64,000 nucleotides of DNA, taken from Prolixibacteraceae bacterium (GTDB lineage Bacteria; Bacteroidota; Bacteroidia; Bacteroidales; Prolixibacteraceae). Both the position numbers and the translations under genes were made by a program. Numbering within the stretch: position 1 is the first letter of the stretch; each line of letters begins with the position of its first letter. Under the pieces are notes generated by a model that was not told where the DNA came from, did not search any database, and saw nothing but the letters and a program-made list of their open reading frames with translations. The stretch is from assembly GCA_009773765.1 (NCBI GenBank), contig WTWZ01000006.1, positions 40,465-104,464 of the forward strand, read 5' to 3'. Positions 17,760 to 26,707 of the stretch are shown in pieces.

Positions 17760-18626
17760 ATGAACTTCATTTTTAAATTTGCACAGGGAATAACAAATAG
17801 CAGGACATTCAAAATTTTTATCTTTTCTATTATCACGTTTTCTGCAATACTTATAGGATTAGAGACATATCCTGATATTGTCCAAAAGTATCGTAATCTG
17901 ATTTTATTTCTCGACAGGTTAATCATCACCTGTTTTGTAATCGAAATTGGCCTTAAAATAATTGCCATGGAGAAAAAGCCCTGGCAGTTTTTCAAGGATC
18001 CGTGGAATGTATTTGATTTTATAATTGTAGCCGTTTGTCTAATCCCGTCCGATGACACCCATTATTTTGCAGTTTTCCGTATTCTTAGGGTGTTAAGGAT
18101 ATTGCGGATGATTACGTTTTTACCAAAACTGCGGCTTCTGATAGGGGCTTTGTTAAAAAGCATTCCATCAATGGGATACGTTGTTATGCTCATTTCAATT
18201 CTGTTCTATGTTTATGCAGTTATTGGAGTTTTTGTTTTTGGGGCATCCGATCCTTTACATTTTGGTGATTTGCACCATACAATGGTCACACTTTTTAAAG
18301 TTTTAACGCTTGAAGGCTGGATTGATATTATGAATACCCATATACTTGGGGCTGCTTCCGATGGCCGCCTTCAAATCATATCATTCTGGCCTTTCCTGTA
18401 TTTTGCCAGTTTTATTCTGATTGGCGCCATGATAATTATGAATCTGTTCATTGGAGTAATTATGAACAGTATGGAAGAAAGCCAAAAGGAGCTAACACAG
18501 GAACTTCGAAAGATAAATTATAATAATAAGGACGAAGAAGAGCTTTTTAAACATCTAATATCAAAGCTGGATGAGTTACGCGATGAAATCCAAAACCTGA
18601 AAAAACCTACCGGAAAAGCTCTGTAA
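17760..18626 (+). CDS. Single-domain voltage-gated cation channel, probable Ca2+ channel
   Basis: A 288-residue six-helix channel of the prokaryotic Nav/Cav type. S1-S4 occupy about residues 15-125; S4 has gating charges at R107, R110, R113, R116, K123 and R125. The pore domain follows, with selectivity filter TLEGWID at 183-189, and S6 (IGAMIIMNLFIGVIMNSM) leads into a charged C-terminal coiled coil (about 237-280) typical of tetrameric bacterial channels. Sodium channels of this family have TLESW. A glycine at the fourth position resembles the filter reported for the calcium channel of Meiothermus ruber, so Ca2+ selectivity is predicted. A Ca2+/Na+ antiporter gene follows 193 nt downstream on the same strand. 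Confidence 0.9.
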   Translation: MNFIFKFAQGITNSRTFKIFIFSIITFSAILIGLETYPDIVQKYRNLILFLDRLIITCFVIEIGLKIIAMEKKPWQFFKDPWNVFDFIIVAVCLIPSDDTHYFAVFRILRVLRILRMITFLPKLRLLIGALLKSIPSMGYVVMLISILFYVYAVIGVFVFGASDPLHFGDLHHTMVTLFKVLTLEGWIDIMNTHILGAASDGRLQIISFWPFLYFASFILIGAMIIMNLFIGVIMNSMEESQKELTQELRKINYNNKDEEELFKHLISKLDELRDEIQNLKKPTGKAL

Positions 18627-18819
18627 TTTCAGTGAAATATTTAAACCAGTATGTATTTAAGCTAAGTGTTGGTTCCGGTTAGGTACTGCAAACAAATACC
18701 GGAATACAGGGGAAAAAGTTTTCATAAAAAATCAATCGGTAAACTTTTTAGCTTTGCAATTGTATTTCTATGGAAGTTTTAAATGAGTTTTTTTAGTTTG
18801 GGTTATTATATTTTTGTAT

Positions 18820-19779
18820 ATGGCATTATCAGTTTTAATTATCGTTGCAGGGTTTGTGCTGCTCATTAAAGGGGCCGGTTGGCTTGTAACCGGCGCTTCG
18901 GAGCTGGCAAAAAAACACAACGTTTCCGATTTGGTTATCGGCCTCACCATTGTTTCGTTCGGCACCTCGGCACCCGAGCTGGTGGTAAATACAGTAGCTT
19001 CCATCAACCAACATTCCGACATTGTTTTCGGCAATATTATAGGAAGTAACGTAGTTAACCTGTTTCTGATTCTCGGATTGGCAGGATTGATTTATCCCAT
19101 TACCGTGCATTCAAATACTGTCTGGAGGGAAATTCCGATTTCTGCACTGGCTGTAGTTGTTTTGTTTGTGTTGTCAAACGGTTTTCTCATGTCTGGCGCC
19201 AACGTTCTTTCGCGTATCGACGGTGCAATTTTGCTCGCCTTTTTTGCCGGGTTCCTGTATTACATTTACATACAATTGAAAACCGATCGGCTTGGTTCGG
19301 GTGAAGAAAACCTGATACAAATGACAAACCTGAAAATCTGGGTACTCATCGTTATCGGGCTGGCAGGACTGGTTGCCGGAGGAAAACTGGTGGTTGACAA
19401 TGCGGTTAAAATTGCCACTTTTCTGGGTGTGAGCCAAAAAATTATCGGGCTTACCATTGTTGCCATCGGTACTTCGCTGCCCGAGTTGATGACCTCGGTG
19501 GTTGCCGCGCTTAAAAAGAACAGCGACATTGCCATTGGGAACGTGATTGGATCGAACATTTTCAATATTTTATTTATTCTTTCGGTGAGTTCGTTAATAA
19601 ACCCTGTTCAGTTTAACACATCGTTCAATTCCGAACTTTATTTGCTTGCCGGCGGAACCATGGTGTTGTTTATTGCCATGTTTACCAGTGGGCGTAGAAA
19701 GCTCGACCGCTGGGAAGGTGCGGTTTTACTGGGTATATACCTCCTTTACACAGGGTGGCTGATTGCCGGGGAATTTTAA
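18820..19779 (+). CDS. Calcium/sodium antiporter (CaCA superfamily, YrbG-like)
   Basis: A 319-residue, ten-helix exchanger with the two alpha repeats of the CaCA superfamily: VIGLTIVSFGTSAPELVVN with FGNIIGSNVVNLFLILG in the first half, and IIGLTIVAIGTSLPELMTS with IGNVIGSNIFNILFILS in the second. The acidic residues in both SxPE segments coordinate the ion. ATG at 18820 is preferred over a TTG two codons earlier. It probably extrudes Ca2+ in exchange for Na+ or H+. Next to the predicted Ca2+ channel it would form a simple influx/efflux pair. It ends 1 nt from the convergent phosphoesterase gene. Confidence 0.93.
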   Translation: MALSVLIIVAGFVLLIKGAGWLVTGASELAKKHNVSDLVIGLTIVSFGTSAPELVVNTVASINQHSDIVFGNIIGSNVVNLFLILGLAGLIYPITVHSNTVWREIPISALAVVVLFVLSNGFLMSGANVLSRIDGAILLAFFAGFLYYIYIQLKTDRLGSGEENLIQMTNLKIWVLIVIGLAGLVAGGKLVVDNAVKIATFLGVSQKIIGLTIVAIGTSLPELMTSVVAALKKNSDIAIGNVIGSNIFNILFILSVSSLINPVQFNTSFNSELYLLAGGTMVLFIAMFTSGRRKLDRWEGAVLLGIYLLYTGWLIAGEF

Positions 19780-19780
19780 C

Positions 19781-20689
19781 TTATTTTGCTTCCCATCCAA
19801 AATCAATGTATTCCCATTTAAAATAGCTGCCCGAAACATCAACTTTTAAAAAGCCTTCTTCCATGCCGTTACGCGGGCCGTTCCACCAGTTCGACGATAC
19901 AGCGCCGGCAGTTACGTAACGGATTCCGTTGTAATATATCTCTTCTAAAATATGTAAATGTCCCTGCAAAACCAGTTTTACATTGTATTGTTCCAGTATT
20001 TTTCTGATTACATCTGCATTGGTTACCACCGATCCGCGCCCCAAACCTTCGTTTGGGCCTATCTGCACTTGTGCCCCCACACTCAGTAATGGTATGTGCG
20101 TGCATACAACCACCGGAGTTTCTTTCCCAATTTTTTCCAAATCCTGTTTCAGCCATTCAACCTGCACCGAATCGATGTATCCGTAATACTGGCGGTCTTC
20201 GGTAAACCCAATTCCGTCCAAAACAATAAAATGCCAGTTTTTATGATCGAACGAGTGGTATCTTTTAGCCAGCCTGTTTTCGTACATTTTTTTTCCGTAC
20301 TCTTCGTGCAACGGGTCAATCCCGCTATTCTCATATAACCCGAAGACTTCGTGGTTTCCCATGGTATGATAAACGGGCATTTTCAGGTTTTTGATGGTTT
20401 CCTGCCACAAATTGTATAAACTGTCGCTGCGGCCATAGGTTTGGCCCAAAGCATCCATAATATTGTCGCCGCCGGCAATCACAAAGTCGGGCGCCAGTTT
20501 GTTGATGGTGTCAATGGCCTGCAAAAAACCTTCCGTGGCATTTCGCTCAGGCATAATGTGAACATCGGTGGCAAACACAAACGAAAATACGTTTTGGTTC
20601 TCAATATTATTTACAACAGGGTTTTGGCAACTAAAAAAGTACAGTGCAACACAAAGAATGGCAATCAGTTTCTTCATAATTTTATTCAC
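19781..20689 (-). CDS. Calcineurin-like metallophosphoesterase lipoprotein
   Basis: A 302-residue exported protein. The N-terminus MKKLIAILCVALYFFSCQ (which can start at 20677 or 20689) ends in a lipobox-like FFSC, so it is probably lipid-anchored. All metallophosphoesterase motifs are present in order: FATDVHI (DxH), GGDNIMD (GD), MGNHE, CTHIPLL, and LQGHLH. The dinuclear metal site is therefore complete. The substrate is unknown; many Bacteroidota homologs are annotated as phosphodiesterases or acid-phosphatase-like. It is convergent with the antiporter with no room for a terminator between them. Confidence 0.88.
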   Translation of the reverse strand: MNKIMKKLIAILCVALYFFSCQNPVVNNIENQNVFSFVFATDVHIMPERNATEGFLQAIDTINKLAPDFVIAGGDNIMDALGQTYGRSDSLYNLWQETIKNLKMPVYHTMGNHEVFGLYENSGIDPLHEEYGKKMYENRLAKRYHSFDHKNWHFIVLDGIGFTEDRQYYGYIDSVQVEWLKQDLEKIGKETPVVVCTHIPLLSVGAQVQIGPNEGLGRGSVVTNADVIRKILEQYNVKLVLQGHLHILEEIYYNGIRYVTAGAVSSNWWNGPRNGMEEGFLKVDVSGSYFKWEYIDFGWEAK

Positions 20690-20843
20690 TTTAAATTCAG
20701 TTTGAAATTAAATCTTTTTTCATCAATCGGAATTAATTAATAATGAATAGAATATTAAATATTATTTGCTTAATTTTTTTTTGTTTTTTCAGACATGATT
20801 TTTGAATGATTTTCTTTTATAGTTTTGTTAAAAATTGCTGAAA

Positions 20844-21110
20844 ATGAAGATAGAGGTCGATCGTCCGGATAACGATGAATTAAAGGAAATTGGGGTTGAA
20901 ACCTGGCCCTTATCGGAACATGGAGAAGAAAAATTTGAATGGTTCTACGACAGGACAGAGCGATGTTACATTGTTTCGGGAGAAGCAACAGTAGTGACTG
21001 AATTTGAGACGCTGGCCATTAAACCTGGCGATTTTATTACTTTTCCTGCGGGCCTGGAATGCATCTGGGATATTGATTACGCAATTCGAAAACATTACAT
21101 GATTGAATAA
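20844..21110 (+). CDS. Small cupin-domain protein (EutQ/DUF861-like)
   Basis: An 88-residue single-domain cupin. ATG at 20844 is preferred to an upstream TTG. The core reads WYD-like FEWFYDRTERCYIVSGEATVV, then AIKPGDFITFPAGLECIWDI, the usual cupin_3 motif order with a Cys in place of one of the metal-binding histidines. A TAGTTTTG sequence at 20820-20827 fits the Bacteroidota -7 box. The role is unknown; such proteins often bind small metabolites. The fucosidase gene follows 74 nt downstream. Confidence 0.85.
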   Translation: MKIEVDRPDNDELKEIGVETWPLSEHGEEKFEWFYDRTERCYIVSGEATVVTEFETLAIKPGDFITFPAGLECIWDIDYAIRKHYMIE

Positions 21111-21184
21111 TTTCTTTATTATAGAATTGAAGTAAACCTAAAATTCCAGCTAAAAAAAAGATGGAATTTTTTATTTAAAAAAAC

Positions 21185-22504
21185 ATGAAAATTACATTTC
21201 TGACAATTCTTGCAGTTTTTATTGCTACTCCGATTTTTTCGCAAGAGTTGCCCGATGAAAAGCGGATGCAATGGTTTGAAGAAGCTAAACTGGGCATTTT
21301 TATACATTGGGGAATTTATGCGGTAAACGGTATCGACGAAAGCTGGTCGTTTTTTAACGGTTACATTTCGCACGGGGATTATATGAAACAGTTAATTGGT
21401 TTTAATGCAAAGAATTATAAACCAGCCGAATGGGCAAAACTCTTTAAGGAGAGTGGAGCCAGGTACGCAGTTTTAACTTCAAAACACCATGATGGCGTTG
21501 CATTATGGGATACCCAATGCGGCGATTTGGACGTGGTTAAAAAAACACCCGCAAAAATTGATTTGGTCCAGCCCTTTGTTAAGGAACTCCGTAAAAATAA
21601 AGTAAAAGTTGGTTTGTATTATTCGCTGCTCGATTGGGGCCACCCCGATTATCCGAATAAAACAAAGTTTGAAAAGCGGTATGAAAGCGATACGGCGAAA
21701 TGGAACCGTTTTGTGGAATTTAATTTTTGCCAGTTAGCTGAACTGACGGAAAAATTCAATCCCGATTTATACTGGTTCGATGGCGACTGGGAACAATCGG
21801 CAGAAAGGTGGAAAGCCCACGAACTGAGCGAAATGCTGCGCACTAAAAACCCAAATGTAATTCTGAACAGCCGCATACAGGGTTATGGCGATTATGCAAC
21901 CCCCGAACAGGGTTTGCCGATTACGCGCCCCGGCAGCCCATACTGGGAACTTTGCATGACCATGAACGACAGTTGGGGTTTTCAGCACAACGACAAAAAC
22001 TACAAAACTCCCAACCAGGTAATTAATATTCTGGTTGATTGTATCAATAAAGGCGGAAACCTGCTGCTCGGCGTTGGCCCAAAAGCCGATGGTACAATTC
22101 CAGATGAGCAGGTAAATATCCTGAAAGAACTGGGCCGCTGGACCAGTAAACATTCCGAAGCCATTTATGGAACCCGCGCAGGAATTCCGGCTGATCATTT
22201 TTATGGACCAACTGCCACCAATAAATCGGCTGACATTTTATACCTCTATCTACCTTACAATCCCAAAGGGCAGATTATGCTGAAAGGGCTTAAAAACAAA
22301 ATCAACCGCATTTACGTGGTTGGCAACGGTACCAAACTGAACTGGGACATTAAAATGAAACAGTATTGGAGCGCTGTTCCGGGCATTGTTTATATTGATG
22401 TGCCTGAAGAAGTACTCGATGAACAGGTTACGGTAATTGCCGTTTTGCTTGATGGAAAAATTGATTTGTACCGCGAAATGGGACAGGTGATAGAAAGCAA
22501 CTAA
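21185..22504 (+). CDS. Secreted alpha-L-fucosidase (GH29)
   Basis: A 439-residue secreted glycoside hydrolase that removes alpha-L-fucose from glycans. Residues 1-20 are a signal peptide (MKITFLTILAVFIATPIFSQ). The TIM barrel carries GH29 signatures LGIFIHWGIYAV, YAVLTSKHHDGVALW and PDLYWFDGDWE, in which Asp199 is the likely nucleophile. The C-terminal part from about residue 330 is the usual beta-sandwich. The length is normal for the family. It is monocistronic or cotranscribed with the small cupin gene, and ends before a strong bidirectional hairpin. Confidence 0.95.
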   Translation: MKITFLTILAVFIATPIFSQELPDEKRMQWFEEAKLGIFIHWGIYAVNGIDESWSFFNGYISHGDYMKQLIGFNAKNYKPAEWAKLFKESGARYAVLTSKHHDGVALWDTQCGDLDVVKKTPAKIDLVQPFVKELRKNKVKVGLYYSLLDWGHPDYPNKTKFEKRYESDTAKWNRFVEFNFCQLAELTEKFNPDLYWFDGDWEQSAERWKAHELSEMLRTKNPNVILNSRIQGYGDYATPEQGLPITRPGSPYWELCMTMNDSWGFQHNDKNYKTPNQVINILVDCINKGGNLLLGVGPKADGTIPDEQVNILKELGRWTSKHSEAIYGTRAGIPADHFYGPTATNKSADILYLYLPYNPKGQIMLKGLKNKINRIYVVGNGTKLNWDIKMKQYWSAVPGIVYIDVPEEVLDEQVTVIAVLLDGKIDLYREMGQVIESN

Positions 22505-22563
22505 TCCTTCAACTCTGTCACAAACTCCCCAATCTCTTTTTTCCGGATAAATCCGTTAAATAT

Positions 22564-22590
22564 AAAAGCCGGTTTTTATAGCCGGCTTTT
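22564..22590. terminator. Bidirectional rho-independent terminator
   Basis: A perfect 9-bp stem (AAAAGCCGG and CCGGCTTTT) with a 9-nt loop lies between the convergent fucosidase and citrate synthase genes. The A and T runs at the stem ends serve both strands. Confidence 0.85.
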
Positions 22591-22614
22591 ATTAAGGAGA
22601 GTTAAAATTAATAG

Positions 22615-23937
22615 TTAGCAATTGCCTTTTTTGTTTACTTCTGCTTTTTCCTGAAACCAGCTTAACGGGAATGACGATGGCCTTTCGATAGGAAGATTGT
22701 AAAGGCGGTCGAAAACCAGGGAGGCCATTACACCAAGCGCACGTGAAACCCCAAACAAAACTGTATAGAAATTGTGTTCGGTAATTCCGAAATGATTCAG
22801 CAGGGCACCACTGATAGCATCGACATTTGGCCACGGATTTTTGATTTTACCTGTGGCTTCCAAAATAGGGGGGGCTACGCGGTAAATTGCATTCACAGTA
22901 TTTACAATTTTATCGTTTGCAATGTATTTCTCTGCAAACTCCTGCAGAATTGTAAAGCGTGGGTCGGTAATACGCAAAACTGCATGGCCATAACCCGGAA
23001 CAACGCGCCCCTGAAGCAATGTTTGTTCAATATAAGCTGCAATTTGCGCATCGGTGGCCTCATCAGTGCCCAATTGTTCGTTCATTTCAAAAATCCAGTC
23101 CATTACTTCCTGGTTTGCAAATCCATGTAACGGGCCGGCAAGTCCAACCATTCCGGCGGCAAACGAGTAATAAGCGTTACTCAAAGCTGAACCAACAAGG
23201 TGGGTGGCATGTGCCGAAACGTTTCCCCCTTCATGGTCGGCATGAGTTACCATGAACAAACGGAGCAGCCTTTTAACCTCTGTTGATTCGAAACCCATCA
23301 TGTGTGCCAGGTTTCCTGCCCAGTCGAGTGTTGGATTAGGTTCAATATGTTCGCCGTTATGGTACATTCTCCGGTATATGTATGCAGCAATCCGCGGAAG
23401 ACGTGCAATTAGTGTCATTACATCTTCGTACATAAAGTCCCAGTAAAATTTCTTGTTAACACCAGCGCGGTAGGCTTTCTGGAAAACCGAATCATACGCC
23501 ATTGACAAAATGGCGCAGCTGAACTGGGTCATTGGCCGGCTGTTTTTGGGCAGGGCGTCAATTACATCGAATGCGTATTGGGGCACGTGGTTCCGGGTAG
23601 CCCAGTCTTTCGAAATATTAATGACATCATCATTTTCCGGAATTTCACCAATCATCATCAGGTAAAACAGCCCTTCGGGAAGTGGTTCGCCGTCGTCTTG
23701 CATTTTCGGAAGTTTTTGCTGTAATTCCTGAATTGAATAACCCCTAAACCGAATACCTTCATTGGCATCAAGTTTCGACGTTTCTGTAAGTAGCGCAGGA
23801 ATTCCTTTCATGCCTGAAAACACCTGGTCGATTGTCACCTGGCCAAGAACCACATCGCCATAGTCTTTTTTGATTCGTTGAAATTCTGCTGAGCATTTAA
23901 TGGCTTTTTCATAAAACCGGTTTTTAATGTATTCCAT
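22615..23937 (-). CDS. gltA: Citrate synthase, type I (mitochondrial-like)
   Basis: A 440-residue enzyme that condenses oxaloacetate and acetyl-CoA to citrate. It has the long eukaryotic-type sequence: VTHADHEGGNVSAHATHLVGSAL is split here as VTHADHEGGNVSAH and ATHLVGSAL, followed by GLAGPLHGFANQEV, VVPGYGHAVLRITDPRF and NVDAISGALL. The catalytic residues correspond to His271, His318 and Asp373 (pig His274, His320, Asp375). This differs from the hexameric E. coli type. It is the last gene of the TCA operon, 11 nt after isocitrate dehydrogenase, and is followed by the bidirectional terminator. Confidence 0.97.
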   Translation of the reverse strand: MEYIKNRFYEKAIKCSAEFQRIKKDYGDVVLGQVTIDQVFSGMKGIPALLTETSKLDANEGIRFRGYSIQELQQKLPKMQDDGEPLPEGLFYLMMIGEIPENDDVINISKDWATRNHVPQYAFDVIDALPKNSRPMTQFSCAILSMAYDSVFQKAYRAGVNKKFYWDFMYEDVMTLIARLPRIAAYIYRRMYHNGEHIEPNPTLDWAGNLAHMMGFESTEVKRLLRLFMVTHADHEGGNVSAHATHLVGSALSNAYYSFAAGMVGLAGPLHGFANQEVMDWIFEMNEQLGTDEATDAQIAAYIEQTLLQGRVVPGYGHAVLRITDPRFTILQEFAEKYIANDKIVNTVNAIYRVAPPILEATGKIKNPWPNVDAISGALLNHFGITEHNFYTVLFGVSRALGVMASLVFDRLYNLPIERPSSFPLSWFQEKAEVNKKGNC

Positions 23938-23948
23938 TGTATTATTTA

Positions 23949-25214
23949 TTAGTGTATATTTTTAATAACCTCGTCGGCAAATTCGGATGTTGAAAGTAAG
24001 GTAGCCCCGTCCATTAGCGCATATAAATCTGACGTTACCCTTCGTTTTGCAAAGGTGTGTTCCATAGCATCATAAACAAGTTCCGACACTTCATCCCAAC
24101 CCATATATTCCAGCATCATAAGCGCTGAGAGTATCAACGAACTGGGGTTTGCTTTTCCTGTTCCCGCAATACCTGGGGCGGTTCCGTGGGTTGCTTCAAA
24201 AATTGCATATCCGTTTTTGTAGTTGATGTTTGCCCCGGGCGAAATTCCAATACCGCCAACCATTGCCGCTAACTGGTCTGATATGTAATCGCCGTTTAAA
24301 TTCATGGTTGCAATCACCGAATGTTCAAAAGGCCGCAGCAACGACTCCTGTAAAAAGGCATCGGTAATCACATCTTTTACAATTACTTTGCCCTCTTTTT
24401 TTGCCCCGTTTAAAGCTTTTTCAGCATCCATTAAACCACTGTCAGCTTTTATTTTTTCGAATTGACGCCAGGTAAATACTTTTCCGGCAAATTCGTTTTC
24501 TGCCAAATCGTACCCCCAGTTTTTAAAGGCCCCTTCTGTAAATTTCATGATATTGCCTTTATGGACGATGGTTACCGATGGCAATTCGCGGTTTACGGCA
24601 TATTGCAGCGCAGCCCGTATTAAACGCTCTGACCCTTCTTTTGATATGGGTTTAATGCCAAAAGATGAACTTTCAGGAAAGCGTATTTTGCTTACCCCCA
24701 ATTCGTTAATCAGGAAATCCCTGAATTTCTTAGTGTTTTCTTCACCGGCCATGAATTCAATTCCGGCATAAATATCCTCGGTGTTTTCCCTGAAAATGTG
24801 CATATCAACCAGCGATGGGTAACGAATAGGCGAGGGGACACCTTTAAACCAGCGTACAGGCCTGAGACAGACAAATAAATCGAGGGTTTGCCTCAATGCC
24901 ACGTTAAGGGAGCGGATTCCTTCGCCTACCGGGGTTTGCAGCGGCCCTTTTATTCCAATCAGGTGTTCCTTAAATGCTTCAATGGTTTCTTCAGGGAGAT
25001 AATTGCCTGTTAATTTTAATGCTTTTTCGCCGGCCAAAACTTCCTTCCATATTATTTTTTTTGTTTCTCCGTAAGCTTTTTTTATTGCGGCGTCAATTAC
25101 TTTTTGCGAAGGTTTTGTTATGTCTTTTCCAATTCCATCGCCTTCAATAAAGGGTATTATTGGCTCATTTGGAACCCGTAATTGACCACCGTTTATTTTT
25201 ATTTTTTCTGTCAT
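23949..25214 (-). CDS. icd: Isocitrate dehydrogenase, E. coli Icd-type, probably NAD-dependent
   Basis: A 421-residue homodimeric-type isocitrate dehydrogenase. It has the substrate motif [13 protein letters not shown] with the serine that is phosphorylated in E. coli (Ser102), [28 protein letters not shown] and NLNGDYISD. The five E. coli NADP-selecting residues (Lys344, Tyr345, Val351, Tyr391, Arg395) align with a constant offset of four to Gly348, Ile349, Ala355, Ser395 and Ala399, so all are lost; Ile and Ala at the second and third positions are typical of NAD-dependent enzymes. Cofactor preference is therefore inferred to be NAD+. It sits 48 nt after a second, unrelated isocitrate dehydrogenase. 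Confidence 0.93.
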   Translation of the reverse strand: MTEKIKINGGQLRVPNEPIIPFIEGDGIGKDITKPSQKVIDAAIKKAYGETKKIIWKEVLAGEKALKLTGNYLPEETIEAFKEHLIGIKGPLQTPVGEGIRSLNVALRQTLDLFVCLRPVRWFKGVPSPIRYPSLVDMHIFRENTEDIYAGIEFMAGEENTKKFRDFLINELGVSKIRFPESSSFGIKPISKEGSERLIRAALQYAVNRELPSVTIVHKGNIMKFTEGAFKNWGYDLAENEFAGKVFTWRQFEKIKADSGLMDAEKALNGAKKEGKVIVKDVITDAFLQESLLRPFEHSVIATMNLNGDYISDQLAAMVGGIGISPGANINYKNGYAIFEATHGTAPGIAGTGKANPSSLILSALMMLEYMGWDEVSELVYDAMEHTFAKRRVTSDLYALMDGATLLSTSEFADEVIKNIH

Positions 25215-25262
25215 TTACCATTATTCTTAATCCCTTTAGTTTAATTTAGGAATTAAGTTTTG

Positions 25263-26489
25263 CTAATTTAGTTTTTTTTGGAGATTTTCGTTTATAGCTT
25301 CCAAAAAACCTTCAGTTGTAAGATAATCATTAACGGTTAAATTACAGCCATGTACAATCAGCGCCAAATCTTTTGTCATTTTACCGCTTTCCACTGTTTC
25401 AATACAAACTTTTTCCAAAGTATTTGCAAACTTCACTAAAGCCCCGTTGTTGTCTAACTTTCCCCTGAATGCCAATCCTCGTGTCCATGCAAAAACCGAT
25501 GCAATCGGGTTAGTTGATGTTGGCCTTCCTTTCTGGTGTTCGCGGTAGTGGCGTGTAACCGTTCCGTGGGCAGCTTCAGCTTCCATGGTTTTTCCGTCGG
25601 GGGTAACCAGCACCGAAGTCATTAGGCCCAAAGAGCCAAATCCCTGTGCAACAGTGTCACTTTGAACGTCGCCATCGTAATTTTTGCAGGCCCAAACATA
25701 ACCGCCTTCCCATTTCATGACGGCGGCAACCATATCGTCGATTAACCGGTGTTCGTAAGTAATCCCCAATTCTTTGAATTTCTCTTTAAATTCTGTTTCA
25801 AAAATTTGCTGAAAAATATCTTTAAACCTGCCGTCATATTTTTTCAGAATGGTATTTTTGGTTGACATGTAAAGCGGCCATTTTTTTTCTATTGCCATAT
25901 TCATGCAAGATCGGGCAAATCCGGCAATTGATTCATCGGTATTGTACATGGCAAGCGCCAGGCCATCGCCTTCAAATTCGAAAACATCATGCGAAATTGG
26001 TCCGCTTCCGTCATCAGGGGTGAAAGTGATGGTTAGTTTGCCCCTTCCCTTGGTAAGGAAATCGGTGGCGCGGTACTGATCGCCAAAAGCGTGACGGCCA
26101 ATGCAAATCGGTTTTGTCCAGCCGGGAACAAGCCGCGGCACATTATTGCAGATGATTGGTTCGCGGAAAACGGTGCCTCCCAAAATGTTACGGATAGTTC
26201 CATTGGGCGATTTCCACATTTTTTTCAGTCCAAACTCTTCAACACGGGCTTCATCGGGCGTGATTGTGGCGCATTTTACGCCCACACCATATTTCTGAAT
26301 GGCGTGTGCCGAATCAATGGTTATCTGGTCGTTTGTAGCATCGCGGTTTTCCATTCCCAAATCGTAATATTTCAAATCAATATCAAGATAGGGGAGGATA
26401 AGTTTTTCTTTGATAAAACTCCAGATAACCCGGGTCATCTCATCGCCGTCAAGCTCAACAACGGGGTTTTGCACTTTAATTTTTTGCAT
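25263..26489 (-). CDS. NADP-dependent isocitrate dehydrogenase, eukaryotic IDH1/2 type
   Basis: A 408-residue enzyme that oxidatively decarboxylates isocitrate to 2-oxoglutarate. It aligns residue for residue with human IDH1: [18 protein letters not shown], the catalytic arginine R132 in [10 protein letters not shown], and [17 protein letters not shown] with Arg313-His314 (human Arg314-His315), which bind the NADP 2'-phosphate. NADP use is therefore well supported. It lies between aconitase and the second isocitrate dehydrogenase, and is separated from aconitase by 216 nt that include a period-7 repeat. Confidence 0.95.
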   Translation of the reverse strand: MQKIKVQNPVVELDGDEMTRVIWSFIKEKLILPYLDIDLKYYDLGMENRDATNDQITIDSAHAIQKYGVGVKCATITPDEARVEEFGLKKMWKSPNGTIRNILGGTVFREPIICNNVPRLVPGWTKPICIGRHAFGDQYRATDFLTKGRGKLTITFTPDDGSGPISHDVFEFEGDGLALAMYNTDESIAGFARSCMNMAIEKKWPLYMSTKNTILKKYDGRFKDIFQQIFETEFKEKFKELGITYEHRLIDDMVAAVMKWEGGYVWACKNYDGDVQSDTVAQGFGSLGLMTSVLVTPDGKTMEAEAAHGTVTRHYREHQKGRPTSTNPIASVFAWTRGLAFRGKLDNNGALVKFANTLEKVCIETVESGKMTKDLALIVHGCNLTVNDYLTTEGFLEAINENLQKKLN

Positions 26490-26654
26490 GAAATATTATT
26501 TTTTTTATTTGTTTTTCAATTCAGTTTCCAATTGAGGCGCATGGATTGCCTGTTTTTCAATCTGCTTCACTTGATACGCCTTTTTTCGTTTGTTTATTAT
26601 GTTTCGCCGGTTTTAACCGGGGATTATTCAAATTCAATCCATCCAGGATTTTTC

Positions 26655-26707
26655 CAACTAACTTTGAACTTTAAACCTTGAACTTTAAACTTTGAACTCT
26701 GAACTTC
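26655..26707. repeat. Period-7 tandem repeat at the aconitase stop codon
   Basis: About seven units of a degenerate heptamer (AACTTTG, AACTTTA, AACCTTG, AACTTTA, AACTTTG, AACTCTG, AACTTCA). The last unit contains the aconitase stop codon (26706-26708), so the tract begins exactly where the gene ends. Similar heptamers recur at 47.35-47.45 kb. Confidence 0.8.

Noticed and set aside
17591..17776. 61-residue reading frame before the channel gene
   Set aside because: No recognisable domain or family pattern, it overlaps the channel start, and its sequence looks like translated intergenic DNA.
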